From an uncultured Verrucomicrobiales bacterium (lineage in GTDB: Bacteria; Verrucomicrobiota; Verrucomicrobiia; Verrucomicrobiales; Akkermansiaceae), in contig CALFTQ010000023.1 of NCBI GenBank assembly GCA_937916135.1, forward strand, positions 1-21,792: 21,792 bases of DNA. The letters run 5' to 3'. A model generated the notes under the pieces. The model was not told the origin of the DNA. It worked only from the letters and a program-made list of their open reading frames with translations, and searched no databases. Positions 13,510 through 20,968 of this stretch are shown here, one piece after another. Positions within the stretch are counted from its first letter, which is position 1; each line of letters opens with the position of its first letter. The translations under genes were made by a program, and so were the position numbers.

Positions 13510-14943
13510 ATGCACCACATACCTGAACAGATTATCGAACCGCTCGAGCGCATCAACGCCGTGTACTTCAGCGACCCCGGCCGCACCATCGAGCTCGCGG
13601 AGGGCGAGCAGCTGGTGGACCAGGGCGAGGAGTGCCGCCGCGTGTACTATGTGCAGAAGGGCAGCTTTGCCGCTTTCCGCCGGGCCGACTCCTATGCCGG
13701 AGTCGACCTGCCGGTGGAAAGCAACACCCGTGGCTACGAAGTATTCCGCGCCGAGGCCGGTTCCTACGTCTGCGTTCAGGCATTTTTCTCCCGCTCCTAC
13801 CGCAGCTCCAACCACATCGTGGCGCTGGAAGACTCCGTGGTGACCTATGTGGACGACACCACGGAGGTGGTGGAGCCGGAGAAATACGGGTGCTTTGAGC
13901 GGCAGTTCATCCCGGTGCTGGTGCATGAGCTGGCCGCCCGCAACTCCCGCATCTTCACCAAGACCTCCGAAAAGGAGGAAGCACTGCGCGTGCTGCAGCG
14001 GGCAGAGATGGCCAGCTCGCTGGCCCAGCTTTCTGCCGGCATTGCCCACGAGCTGAACAACGCCGTGGGCGTGCTCTCCCGCCGCACTGAATTCGTGGCC
14101 GACAGCCTGCAGGAATATCTGGAGGACGACGACAAGAACAACGCCTTGCTCTTCTCCTACGGTTTCGAGGATAACTCCTTCATCTCTGCCCAGGAGCTGC
14201 GCAGCGCGGCCCGTTACTACGAACGCGAGTTCAAGCTGCCGCAGGAAGCCGCCAAAGTGCTTGCCCACATCTTCCCCAACACGGAAGACGGCGACAAGCT
14301 CTCCGGCCGCTTCATCCGCAACGTGAAGAAGAACTACCGCTTCTGGGAGCTCGGCCACGACCTGCGCGACATGCGCATGGCCTCCAAGCTGGCTACCGGC
14401 ATTGTGCGCGCCGTGAAACTGCTGGGCGGCGGCAACAGCACCCGCGAGCCCGATACCAGCGTGGAACAGAGCGTGACTGATGCCCTGAACCTCCTGCACA
14501 ACAGGCTCAAGCGCGTGAGCGTCACCACCCAGTTCTCTCCCATGCCCGGCATCACCGCCGATATCACGGAGCTGGTGCAGGTCTGGAGCAACATCATCAA
14601 AAACGCCTGCGATGCCATGGAACATGGCGGCACAGAAGCCCCGGCCATCCGCATCACCGGCGAGTGCTGCCATGTGCAGGGCGTGCAGCTCCTGCCCACG
14701 GAATACGTCTCCGTGACCATCGCCAACAATGGCCCCGCCATTGACGAAGAAAACCTCAATAAAATATTCAACCCCAATTTCACCACCAAGAAACTGGGCC
14801 TGGATTTCGGGCTCGGTCTTGGCCTGGCCATTGTCCGCCGCGTGGTAGACAGCTACAACGGCACTATCGAAGTGCGCAGCAACGACCAGGAAACCTCATT
14901 CACCATCAACCTCCCCACCACTCAATTCAATGGAAACGCTTAA
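13510..14943 (+). CDS. Sensor histidine kinase with N-terminal CRP-like domain
   Basis: This 477-residue kinase has no membrane segment, so it is probably cytoplasmic. Residues about 25-110 form a cyclic-nucleotide-binding-like beta roll (IELAEGEQLVDQGEECRRVYYVQKGSF). The usual phosphate-binding FGE...RAA signature is not conserved, so the ligand may not be cAMP. A helical linker leads to the phosphoacceptor His180 in AGIAHELNNAVGV. The ATP-binding domain has the N box (Asn361 and Asn365 in NIIKNACDAM), VTIANNGPAID and a GLGLGLAIV G2 box. The gap between His180 and the N box (about 180 residues) is longer than usual. Its end overlaps the response regulator by 14 bp, so the two are a cognate pair. 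Confidence 0.92.
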   Translation: MHHIPEQIIEPLERINAVYFSDPGRTIELAEGEQLVDQGEECRRVYYVQKGSFAAFRRADSYAGVDLPVESNTRGYEVFRAEAGSYVCVQAFFSRSYRSSNHIVALEDSVVTYVDDTTEVVEPEKYGCFERQFIPVLVHELAARNSRIFTKTSEKEEALRVLQRAEMASSLAQLSAGIAHELNNAVGVLSRRTEFVADSLQEYLEDDDKNNALLFSYGFEDNSFISAQELRSAARYYEREFKLPQEAAKVLAHIFPNTEDGDKLSGRFIRNVKKNYRFWELGHDLRDMRMASKLATGIVRAVKLLGGGNSTREPDTSVEQSVTDALNLLHNRLKRVSVTTQFSPMPGITADITELVQVWSNIIKNACDAMEHGGTEAPAIRITGECCHVQGVQLLPTEYVSVTIANNGPAIDEENLNKIFNPNFTTKKLGLDFGLGLGLAIVRRVVDSYNGTIEVRSNDQETSFTINLPTTQFNGNA

Positions 14944-15403
14944 TATCATCTGTGTAGACGACCAGCAGGAAGTGCTGGATTCCGTAATGCGCGACCTGCG
15001 CCCCCTCACCAGCCATGTGCGCCTGGAGGAAGCCTCCAGCGTGGCAGACTGCATGCAGCTCATTGACCAGATTGACGACGACGGCGACCATGTGGCCATC
15101 GTCATCTCTGACCAGGTGATGCCCGGCGAGACCGGCACCGAGCTGCTGGGCAAAGTGGCCAGCGACCGCCGCTTCACGAAGACCCGCAAGGTGCTGCTCA
15201 CCGGCCAGGCCACGCATGCCGATACCATCAACGCCATCAACGACGGCCACATCGACAACTACATCGAGAAGCCCTGGCAGCCGGAGAAGCTGCTGGCCAC
15301 GGTGAAGCGCCTGCTCACCCTCTATGTGCTGGATGCCGGCCTGGACCACACCGAGTACATGCCCGTGCTGGATCCGACCACCCTCTTCACCAAGCTGCGC
15401 TGA
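14930..15403 (+). CDS. Receiver-only response regulator
   Basis: This 157-residue protein has one receiver domain. The acidic pair is Asp10-Asp11 (CVDDQQ), the phosphoacceptor Asp61 (ISDQVMPG), the switch Thr91 (LLTGQA) and the conserved Lys114 (IEKPW). After the receiver there is only a tail of about 30 residues with no DNA-binding or enzymatic domain. Output must therefore go through protein interaction or phosphotransfer, perhaps by feedback on the kinase. The DQVMPG and KPW wording resembles receivers of RpfG-type regulators. It overlaps the kinase gene and is followed 5 bp later by the porin gene. Confidence 0.93.
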   Translation: METLNIICVDDQQEVLDSVMRDLRPLTSHVRLEEASSVADCMQLIDQIDDDGDHVAIVISDQVMPGETGTELLGKVASDRRFTKTRKVLLTGQATHADTINAINDGHIDNYIEKPWQPEKLLATVKRLLTLYVLDAGLDHTEYMPVLDPTTLFTKLR

Positions 15404-15408
15404 ACACC

Positions 15409-16683
15409 ATGAAAGCCGCAACTCTCTCCCTGGCTCTCGCCGGCGCCGCCTGCGCCGGCGATGCCATCACCCTGAATACCAAGCCCACCCCCACCGACTG
15501 GGTGGAAGCCGTGAAACAGGCCCTGGTGGTCTACGAAAACAAGGACACCTTCATCACCAAGGTAAACCTGATCACCCGCCAGCAGTGGCAGATGGGGGTG
15601 GTGCAGCCCAACGGCAGCAACCGCCACTTCATCAAGGACGGCGGCACGCCCTACAACGATGAATTCCGCCGCAACTGGATTGGCGCCAATGTGTACACCC
15701 GCACCGGCACCCAGTTCCACACCTACGTGCGCATCGGCGGCCTGCCCGTGCGCGACACCTACTCCGGCGGCCGCACCAAAAAGAACTACTCCTATACTGG
15801 GTTCTACGATATCTGGCTGAAGCAGAACATCTCCGCCGTGAAGGGCCTCAGCGTGCGCGCCGGTAAGTTCGCACCGAGCTTCACCTCCGATTTCCGCATG
15901 TCCAACGCCAGCATCCCCTGCGTGGAGCGCTCCTACGTGGCCAACCAGTTCGCGCTGGATACCAACTGGGGTGTGGAGGTGAACTACACCTCGCCGGATA
16001 AGAAGAACATTCTCTACCTTCAGGTCATGGCCAACGACCGCGCCTGCAGCTCCTGCAACCACGGCCACGGTGATAAATACTCCCGCGGCGAGGGCTTCGA
16101 CGGTGAGTTCGGCTGGGAGGACAAGTGCTTCGCCATCATCGGTGCCACGCACAAGTTCAACGTGACCGAAAGCGGCTACCACGCCATCTCCGGTGAATAT
16201 GCCCACGATTTCAACAACGCCTACCACGGCCGCCGCAAGCCCGGCGCCAACAACTACGGCATCGACTTCAAGGACGCCGTCTCCCTGGGCTATGAAATCA
16301 AGCACAACAAGCTCACCTTCACCACCAACCTGGTGGCTGCCTTTGAGCAGCAGGATGGCAACGGCACCAACAACATCGGCCTCCAGCTCCAGCCCGTCTA
16401 CGCCGTGCACCCGCATGTGGACCTCGTCTTCCGCTACACCGGCATGACCGGCCACGACGCCTGCAAGCTCGGCGCCGACCGCTACATCTGCACCCAGACC
16501 AACCGTGCCTCCTGGGTGGACAGCCTGCACGCCTTCTACCTCGGCGCCAATGTGTATGCCTCTGCCAAGCACAAGGACGCCGCCAAGATTATGTTCGGCG
16601 CAGAGTACACCACCGCCCGCAAGGACGGCAAGGACTACTACAACGGCTGGGAATTCACCACCGCCCTGCGTTGCAACTTCTAA
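15409..16683 (+). CDS. Outer-membrane beta-barrel porin
   Basis: This 424-residue protein has a short signal peptide (likely cleaved after ACA, residue 16) and a mature part rich in alternating aromatic/hydrophobic strands. It ends in LRCNF, with the C-terminal Phe typical of outer-membrane barrels. Segments such as GLSVRAGKFAPSF and GVEVNYTSPDKKNILYLQV recall OprP/OprO-like phosphate-selective porins, but the substrate is unknown. An unusual feature is a loop with CSSCNHGHG (Cys213, Cys216, His218, His220) plus several other cysteines. It starts 5 bp after the response regulator and is followed by a terminator, making it the last gene of the transporter operon. It probably supplies the inner-membrane symporter. 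Confidence 0.8.
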   Translation: MKAATLSLALAGAACAGDAITLNTKPTPTDWVEAVKQALVVYENKDTFITKVNLITRQQWQMGVVQPNGSNRHFIKDGGTPYNDEFRRNWIGANVYTRTGTQFHTYVRIGGLPVRDTYSGGRTKKNYSYTGFYDIWLKQNISAVKGLSVRAGKFAPSFTSDFRMSNASIPCVERSYVANQFALDTNWGVEVNYTSPDKKNILYLQVMANDRACSSCNHGHGDKYSRGEGFDGEFGWEDKCFAIIGATHKFNVTESGYHAISGEYAHDFNNAYHGRRKPGANNYGIDFKDAVSLGYEIKHNKLTFTTNLVAAFEQQDGNGTNNIGLQLQPVYAVHPHVDLVFRYTGMTGHDACKLGADRYICTQTNRASWVDSLHAFYLGANVYASAKHKDAAKIMFGAEYTTARKDGKDYYNGWEFTTALRCNF

Positions 16684-16712
16684 AGCGAAGCTGCACAGCA
16701 ATTCTCCAAAAC

Positions 16713-16738
16713 CCCTGCCCACCACGGCAGGGTTTTTT
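16713..16738 (+). terminator. Intrinsic terminator after the porin gene
   Basis: CCCTGCC (16713-16719) pairs with GGCAGGG (16726-16732) across a 6-nt loop and is followed immediately by six Ts. It closes the four-gene transport/signalling operon. Confidence 0.93.
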
Positions 16739-16755
16739 GGGGTATCTTCGGCCAG

Positions 16756-16848
16756 AATCTTTACCGCTCAGGCGCAAAGAATTTTATAATCTTTACCGCC
16801 CAAACGTAAAGAATTTCAAATTCTTTCTTGCTACGGCGTAAAGAATTT
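16756..16848 (+). repeat. Three 29-bp units at exact 32-bp period, each an imperfect palindrome
   Basis: Units start at 16756, 16788 and 16820. Units 1 and 2 agree at 25 of 29 positions; unit 3 is diverged on its left side but keeps the right half. All end in AAAGAATTT and carry inverted arms: CTTTAC/GTAAAG in unit 2, AAATTCTTT/AAAGAATTT in unit 3. The spacing is close to three DNA turns, so bound proteins would line up on one face. Unit 3 overlaps the promoter of the AAA ATPase gene. Confidence 0.85.
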
Positions 16849-16856
16849 GGTATAAA
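16828..16856 (+). promoter_or_regulatory. Promoter of the AAA ATPase gene
   Basis: TTGCTA (16828-16833) and TATAAA (16851-16856) are 17 bp apart, and the ATG follows 6 nt later, so the mRNA would be leaderless. The -35 box and most of the spacer lie inside the third repeat unit. A second -10-like TATAAT lies at 16785-16790 with only a weak -35 box upstream. Confidence 0.55.
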
Positions 16857-16862
16857 GGCGAC

Positions 16863-18191
16863 ATGAGACAGAATCTTCGCGAGATATTTACAGAACTGAT
16901 AGCGAGCAGTCAGGAGCAGGAACTCCGAGGCGGCAGCAAACGGGATCTGGAGCTGACAGCACTGGCGGACAAAGTAACCGTCTGTGTCGGCGTGCGAAGA
17001 TGTGGAAAATCCACTCTGATGCAGCAACAATTCCAGAAACTGTCCGCCCAGGGAATACCCAGGGAGAATATGCTCATGATTAATTTTGCGGATGAGCGCC
17101 TGGCTGACATGGGCAGCACCGGCTGGAATGAGCTTTTCGAAGCATACTACAGCATGTATCCGCATAAGCGTGGGAAAGAAAAGGTGTATTTCTGCTTCGA
17201 TGAAATCCAGATGCATCCGCATTGGGAACTGTTTGTGGAGCGTCTGCGCCGCGAGGAAAACTGTGAAATCTATATCACAGGTTCCTCCGCTGCTATGCTG
17301 AGCAGAGAAATCCACACAGCCCTGCGTGGGCGCTCGCTTTCCTGGGAATTGTTCCCCTTTTCCTTCGGAGAATATCTGGAGCGTCGCGGGATACCCCGAA
17401 GCGGTTACGGCACCAGCCGCAAGCTGGCAGTGCAGAACGCATGGTCGACCTATCGGGAAGAAGGAGGATTCCCTGAAGCTTACGGAATAGCACCCAACTG
17501 GCGCATACGCCTGCACCAGGATTACTTTGATGCCCTTCTTTACCGCGATGTAGTGGAACGCTACAACGTAAGCCAGCCGCTCGTCCTGAAACAGCTGGCT
17601 CGCCGCATGCTGGGCCGCATCGGAGCGCAGCTTTCCATCAACAAACTCAGCAACGATTTCCGCAGCAGTGGCATCAGTATCAGCAAAGAAACCATTCAGC
17701 AATACATCGCCTGGCTGGAGGATGCCTATTTCCTGTTCTGCATCCCGGCTTGTTCTGCTTCAGCCAGCGAACGTTTCCGGCTCATGCGTAAGGTCTACTG
17801 CATCGACCACGCTATGGTGAAGTCACTTTGCGGTACATTCAGCGAACTACAGGGCCAGATGCTGGAGAATATGGTGTTCCTTTCCCTGCGCCGCAACACC
17901 CCTGAGGTATACTATTACAAAACCCAGGCAGGCCACGAGGTAGACTTCCTCGCCGTTCACCCCAGCACTCACGAAAAACTACTGGTGCAGGTCTGCGCCA
18001 ATCTGAATACCCCCGATACCCGCCAGCGAGAACTGCGGGCTCTGTGCGAAGCCATGGTAGAAACAGGGCTGCGCAAGGCTATCATCGTGACGGAATCAGA
18101 AAATGACGAAATCAATACCGAACAAGGTAAAATCATACTCACCGCTGCTCCGGAGTTTCTGAGCAGGCAAAATTCAGGATTTGATAGCTGA
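16863..18191 (+). CDS. AAA ATPase with C-terminal DUF4143-type domain
   Basis: This 442-residue soluble ATPase has Walker A GVRRCGKST (residues 43-51, Lys49), Walker B VYFCFDEIQ (Asp113, Glu114), and the family stretches ITGSSAAMLSREI and RGRSLSWELFPFSFGEYLE. The C-terminal domain contains HEVDFLAV (Glu359, Asp361) followed by LLVQVC, which occupies the position of the EVK strand of a PD-(D/E)xK nuclease fold; here the Lys is Cys, so nuclease activity is doubtful. Family members are widespread in gut bacteria, often in variable copy number, and their role is unclear. It is less GC-rich than the operon before it, suggesting separate acquisition. A lipoprotein gene follows 6 bp later. Confidence 0.88.
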   Translation: MRQNLREIFTELIASSQEQELRGGSKRDLELTALADKVTVCVGVRRCGKSTLMQQQFQKLSAQGIPRENMLMINFADERLADMGSTGWNELFEAYYSMYPHKRGKEKVYFCFDEIQMHPHWELFVERLRREENCEIYITGSSAAMLSREIHTALRGRSLSWELFPFSFGEYLERRGIPRSGYGTSRKLAVQNAWSTYREEGGFPEAYGIAPNWRIRLHQDYFDALLYRDVVERYNVSQPLVLKQLARRMLGRIGAQLSINKLSNDFRSSGISISKETIQQYIAWLEDAYFLFCIPACSASASERFRLMRKVYCIDHAMVKSLCGTFSELQGQMLENMVFLSLRRNTPEVYYYKTQAGHEVDFLAVHPSTHEKLLVQVCANLNTPDTRQRELRALCEAMVETGLRKAIIVTESENDEINTEQGKIILTAAPEFLSRQNSGFDS

Positions 18192-18197
18192 TTTCCC

Positions 18198-18872
18198 ATG
18201 AACTCCAGAACCATTCACCTATTTACCGCCGCCCTCTGCGCCCTGGGGCTGAGCGGGTGCTACACCCAGCTGCACCAATATGCCTGGCAACGCGCCAAGG
18301 TGGTGGACGAGGCCTGGTTCCAACCGGCAGAGCCGGAGCTCTACCAGGCCGGCAGCAGGTTTTACACCAAGGCTTACCACGGCCCGGGGCGCGGGTGCTA
18401 TGGGGGATACCCCTTCCACTGGGTCATGCTGAGAGGCACCGGCATGGCCACCTTCTGCCCCGATGAGGAGAAGATGGAGACCGTCTACCTGCCGCTCACA
18501 GAACAAAGCGCCGCCGAGGTTCAAAGCGCTCTTGATAAAGGCTCAGATTATGTGATACGCCTCGAAATCCGCGCCGATTCCGGCGGCGACCTGAAACAAC
18601 TCCCGGCCACTGCACGCCTGCTGCCGGTGAAAGCCTTCCACAGCCTCGGCGTGACTGCTGACCGCACGCTGAAAAACCACCGCATGCACCCCCGGACCGA
18701 TGCGCACAAATACTACGCCTACCCGCTGGGTGCGCTCACCGCAGTGGCGGTGGATGCCCCCCTGAGCATTGCCGGCACCGCAGTTACCGTGGCAGCCGGA
18801 GTGGCCGCCCTGCCCATAGGCCTCACCTGCCGGCTCATCGAGGCCTGCCTGCCGGAAAAGAAAGGTGAATAG
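18198..18872 (+). CDS. Lipoprotein of unknown function
   Basis: This 224-residue protein has a clear lipoprotein signal with lipobox LSGC (Cys21). The middle part is polar and aromatic-rich (FYTKAYHGPGRGCYGGYPFHW). Near the C-terminus there is an Ala/Gly/Val-rich hydrophobic stretch (about 175-212, LSIAGTAVTVAAGVAALPIG), similar to the glycine-zipper-like segments of some small envelope proteins. No family is recognised. It starts 6 bp after the ATPase stop, so read-through is likely. Its GC-rich codon use is closer to the chromosome average than that of the ATPase, so the two may not share an origin. Confidence 0.75.
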   Translation: MNSRTIHLFTAALCALGLSGCYTQLHQYAWQRAKVVDEAWFQPAEPELYQAGSRFYTKAYHGPGRGCYGGYPFHWVMLRGTGMATFCPDEEKMETVYLPLTEQSAAEVQSALDKGSDYVIRLEIRADSGGDLKQLPATARLLPVKAFHSLGVTADRTLKNHRMHPRTDAHKYYAYPLGALTAVAVDAPLSIAGTAVTVAAGVAALPIGLTCRLIEACLPEKKGE

Positions 18873-18920
18873 TTATTGACGCAATTATTGCTGCGGCAGC
18901 TAAAGAATATTGCTTTGGAA

Positions 18921-18946
18921 GAACGTCAAATTGGAATTTGTCGTTC
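18921..18946 (+). other. Hairpin downstream of the lipoprotein gene
   Basis: GAACG-T-CAAAT and ATTTG-T-CGTTC form a nearly perfect stem (5 + 5 bp around a T-T mismatch) with a 4-nt loop. No T run follows, so it is not a classical intrinsic terminator; it may mark or protect the transcript end. Confidence 0.4.
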
Positions 18947-18953
18947 CGACAAA

Positions 18954-19095
18954 AGTACGAAGTACGAGGTGGGAGGTACGAAGTGAAAGTTCCGCGAGCC
19001 TTGCGGCTCGCCATTTGTTATCAATAGAAAACACCTGCAGGCGCCAGCCTGCCTGACTTTATACTTCGCACTTCCCACTTCGTACCTCGTACTTC
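18954..19095. repeat. Inverted pair of short-period AAGTACG repeats enclosing two hairpins
   Basis: The 321-bp gap between the lipoprotein gene and guaA has no gene. The left arm (18954-18985) repeats variants of AGTACGA/AGGTACGA; the right arm (19061-19095) is rich in the inverse complement (ACTTCGTACCTCGTACTT). Between them are GCGAGCC-TTGC-GGCTCGC (18994-19011) and GCAGGC-GCCA-GCCTGC (19037-19052). The arms match only after sliding by one short unit, as expected for degenerate 7-8-bp repeats. Confidence 0.65.
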
Positions 19096-19136
19096 TGCAA
19101 ATTCCCATTTATCGGGCCCCGTACTGAAACGTGAGG

Positions 19137-19166
19137 AAAAGCGGGCGCAGCAGCTGCTGCGCCCGC
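19137..19166 (-). terminator. Intrinsic terminator of guaA
   Basis: The 26-bp stretch 19141-19166 is a perfect palindrome (GCGGGCGCAGCAG and its inverse complement). On the minus strand it is followed by TTTT (19137-19140). It lies 28 bp after the guaA stop. Confidence 0.85.
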
Positions 19167-19193
19167 TTGTGAGGGGGGAGGGGAGAAAATCCT

Positions 19194-20717
19194 TTACTCC
19201 CATTCGATGGATGCCGGCGGCTTGGTGCTTACATCGTAGAGCACGCGGTTGATGCCGGAAACCTCGTTCAGAATGCGGTTGGAGGCCTCGCGCAGCAGCT
19301 CGTAGGGCAGCTGCACCCAGTCAGCGGTCATGGCGTCCTCGGAGACGATGGCTCGCAGGTTGGTGGCAAACTCATAGGAGCGCTCGTCGCCCTTCACGCC
19401 CACCGTCTTCACGGGGATGAGACCGGCGTAGGCCTGCCAGCACTTGTCGTACCAGTCCCACTTGCGCAGCGTGCCGATGAAGATGGCATCGCATTCGCGG
19501 ATGATATCCAGGCGTTCCTTGGTGACCTCGCCTGGGCAGCGCACGGCCAGGCCGGGGCCGGGGAAGGGGTGGCGCCACAGGATGTCGTGCGAGATGCCCA
19601 TGGAGGCACCCAGCTCGCGCACTTCGTCCTTGAACAGGAAGGCCAGCGGCTCAATCACCTTGCCTTCCTCCTGCATCTTGAGCACGCGCTCCACGCGGTT
19701 GTGGTGGGTCTTGATGACGGAGGCCTTGCTCTTGGCGTTGGAGGCGCTTTCAATCACGTCCGGGTACAGGGTACCCTGGGCCAGCATCTCGGCATCGCCC
19801 ACGGCATCCCAGAACACATCGATGAACAGGTTGCCGATGATGCGGCGCTTCTTCTCAGGGGCGGTCTCGCCGGCCAGAGCGGCCAGGAATCGCTCGCTGG
19901 CGTCCACGGTCTCAATCTTCACGCCCATGCGTTCGAAGTTGGCCTGCACTTCCTTGGCTTCGTCCTTGCGCAGCAGGCCGTTGTCCACGAAGATGCAGCG
20001 CACATTCACACCGGCTTCGTGCAGCAGCACGGCCAGCACGGTGCTGTCCACACCGCCGGAAACACCGCAGACCACCTGCTTGTCGCCCACCTTGGCGCGG
20101 ATGTCTTCGATGAGCTCGCGCTTGAAGTCGCCAATGTCGAATTTAGCCAGGTTTGTGGCGTAGGAAAGGAAATTCTTCAGGATGGTGCGGCCCTCGTGGG
20201 AGTGGGTCACCTCCGGGTGGAACTGGATGCCGAACATCTGCTCGCCCCACTGCAGGGAAACCGGCACACCCTCGCTGTTGCGGGCAATCACGCGGCAGTT
20301 ATCGGCCAGGTGGTCCACCGTGTCGGAGTGGCTCATCCACACCTGGGAGGACGGGCTCATATCCGCATACAGCCCCTCCAGCTTCTCCGGCACCAGGGCG
20401 GCGGGGCCGTACTCGCGCTTGTTGCTGGGGCGCACTGTGCCGCCTGTCTTGATGTTCAGGAGCTGCATGCCGTAGCACACGCCCAGCACCGGCACACCAA
20501 AGCTGGTGAGCCACTCAAAATCAATATCCGGAGCATCCGGTTCCGATGTGCTGCGCGGGCCGCCGGAAAGGATGATGGCACCCGGCTCGCTGATTTCATG
20601 CAGGTCCTCCAGCGCATACAGCTTGGCGAGGAAGCCCAGCTCACGCACGCGGCGTACAATCAGCTGCGTGTACTGTGAGCCGTAGTCGATAACGGCAACT
20701 ATGTGTTTGGGGGTCAT
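19194..20717 (-). CDS. guaA: GMP synthase (glutamine-hydrolysing)
   Basis: This enzyme converts XMP, ATP and glutamine to GMP in the last step of guanine nucleotide synthesis. At 507 residues it has the family length. The N-terminal glutaminase domain has Cys81 in GVCYGMQ and His167/Glu169 in FHPEVTHS. The ATP pyrophosphatase domain has the P loop SGGVDS (220-225), and the C-terminal dimerisation domain ends in the typical PPASIEWE. The ATG at 20717 gives the standard N-terminus and is preceded by ACACGTT, without a Shine-Dalgarno match. It has its own promoter and terminator. guaB is not adjacent. Confidence 0.98.
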   Translation of the reverse strand: MTPKHIVAVIDYGSQYTQLIVRRVRELGFLAKLYALEDLHEISEPGAIILSGGPRSTSEPDAPDIDFEWLTSFGVPVLGVCYGMQLLNIKTGGTVRPSNKREYGPAALVPEKLEGLYADMSPSSQVWMSHSDTVDHLADNCRVIARNSEGVPVSLQWGEQMFGIQFHPEVTHSHEGRTILKNFLSYATNLAKFDIGDFKRELIEDIRAKVGDKQVVCGVSGGVDSTVLAVLLHEAGVNVRCIFVDNGLLRKDEAKEVQANFERMGVKIETVDASERFLAALAGETAPEKKRRIIGNLFIDVFWDAVGDAEMLAQGTLYPDVIESASNAKSKASVIKTHHNRVERVLKMQEEGKVIEPLAFLFKDEVRELGASMGISHDILWRHPFPGPGLAVRCPGEVTKERLDIIRECDAIFIGTLRKWDWYDKCWQAYAGLIPVKTVGVKGDERSYEFATNLRAIVSEDAMTADWVQLPYELLREASNRILNEVSGINRVLYDVSTKPPASIEWE

Positions 20718-20731
20718 AACGTGTGGGGAGT

Positions 20732-20760
20732 ATTGTAGCAGATAGGTATAGGCCTTGCAA
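20732..20760 (-). promoter_or_regulatory. guaA promoter
   Basis: On the minus strand TTGCAA (20755-20760) and TACAAT (20732-20737) are 17 bp apart. The -10 box ends 14 bp before the ATG, so the predicted leader is only about 8 nt. The -35 box lies within the small palindrome CTTGCAAG. Confidence 0.65.
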
Positions 20761-20762
20761 GC

Positions 20763-20965
20763 CTAATCGCCACGAGCAACGCGAGTGGCGATTAGCATCC
20801 CCGAGCGCAGCGAGGGGATTTCATACGCCCGCAGGGCGTATTTCATACCGCAGCTGTGCTGCGGTATTTTCATACTTGCGCAGCAAGTAAGTAAATACCG
20901 CCCTGCCGGGCGGTATGAAAGCCGGGCTGCGCCCTGCATGAAATACGCCCGCGGGGCGGGCGTAT
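20763..20965. repeat. Array of eight short hairpins with TTTCAT/ATGAAA linkers
   Basis: This gene-free stretch between guaA and clpB is almost entirely consecutive inverted repeats. Stems: 20763-20773/20785-20795; 20797-20802/20814-20819; 20823-20830/20834-20841; 20845-20854/20858-20867; 20873-20879/20883-20889; 20895-20903/20908-20916; 20921-20927/20931-20937 (one mismatch); 20943-20951/20957-20965. Each has a different stem sequence, many starting ATAC and ending GTAT. Linkers read TTTCAT in the left half and ATGAAA in the right half. Confidence 0.88.
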
Positions 20966-20968
20966 GAA

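Noticed and set aside
11971..14673. 900-codon open frame antisense to the transporter and kinase genes
   Set aside because: Same cause. The sense strand encodes clear SLC13 and kinase motifs, and the antisense product is His/Gly/Glu-rich low-complexity sequence.
16756..16848. CRISPR array
   Set aside because: Three units with 3-bp spacers cannot hold spacer sequences; they fit an operator or repeat element instead.
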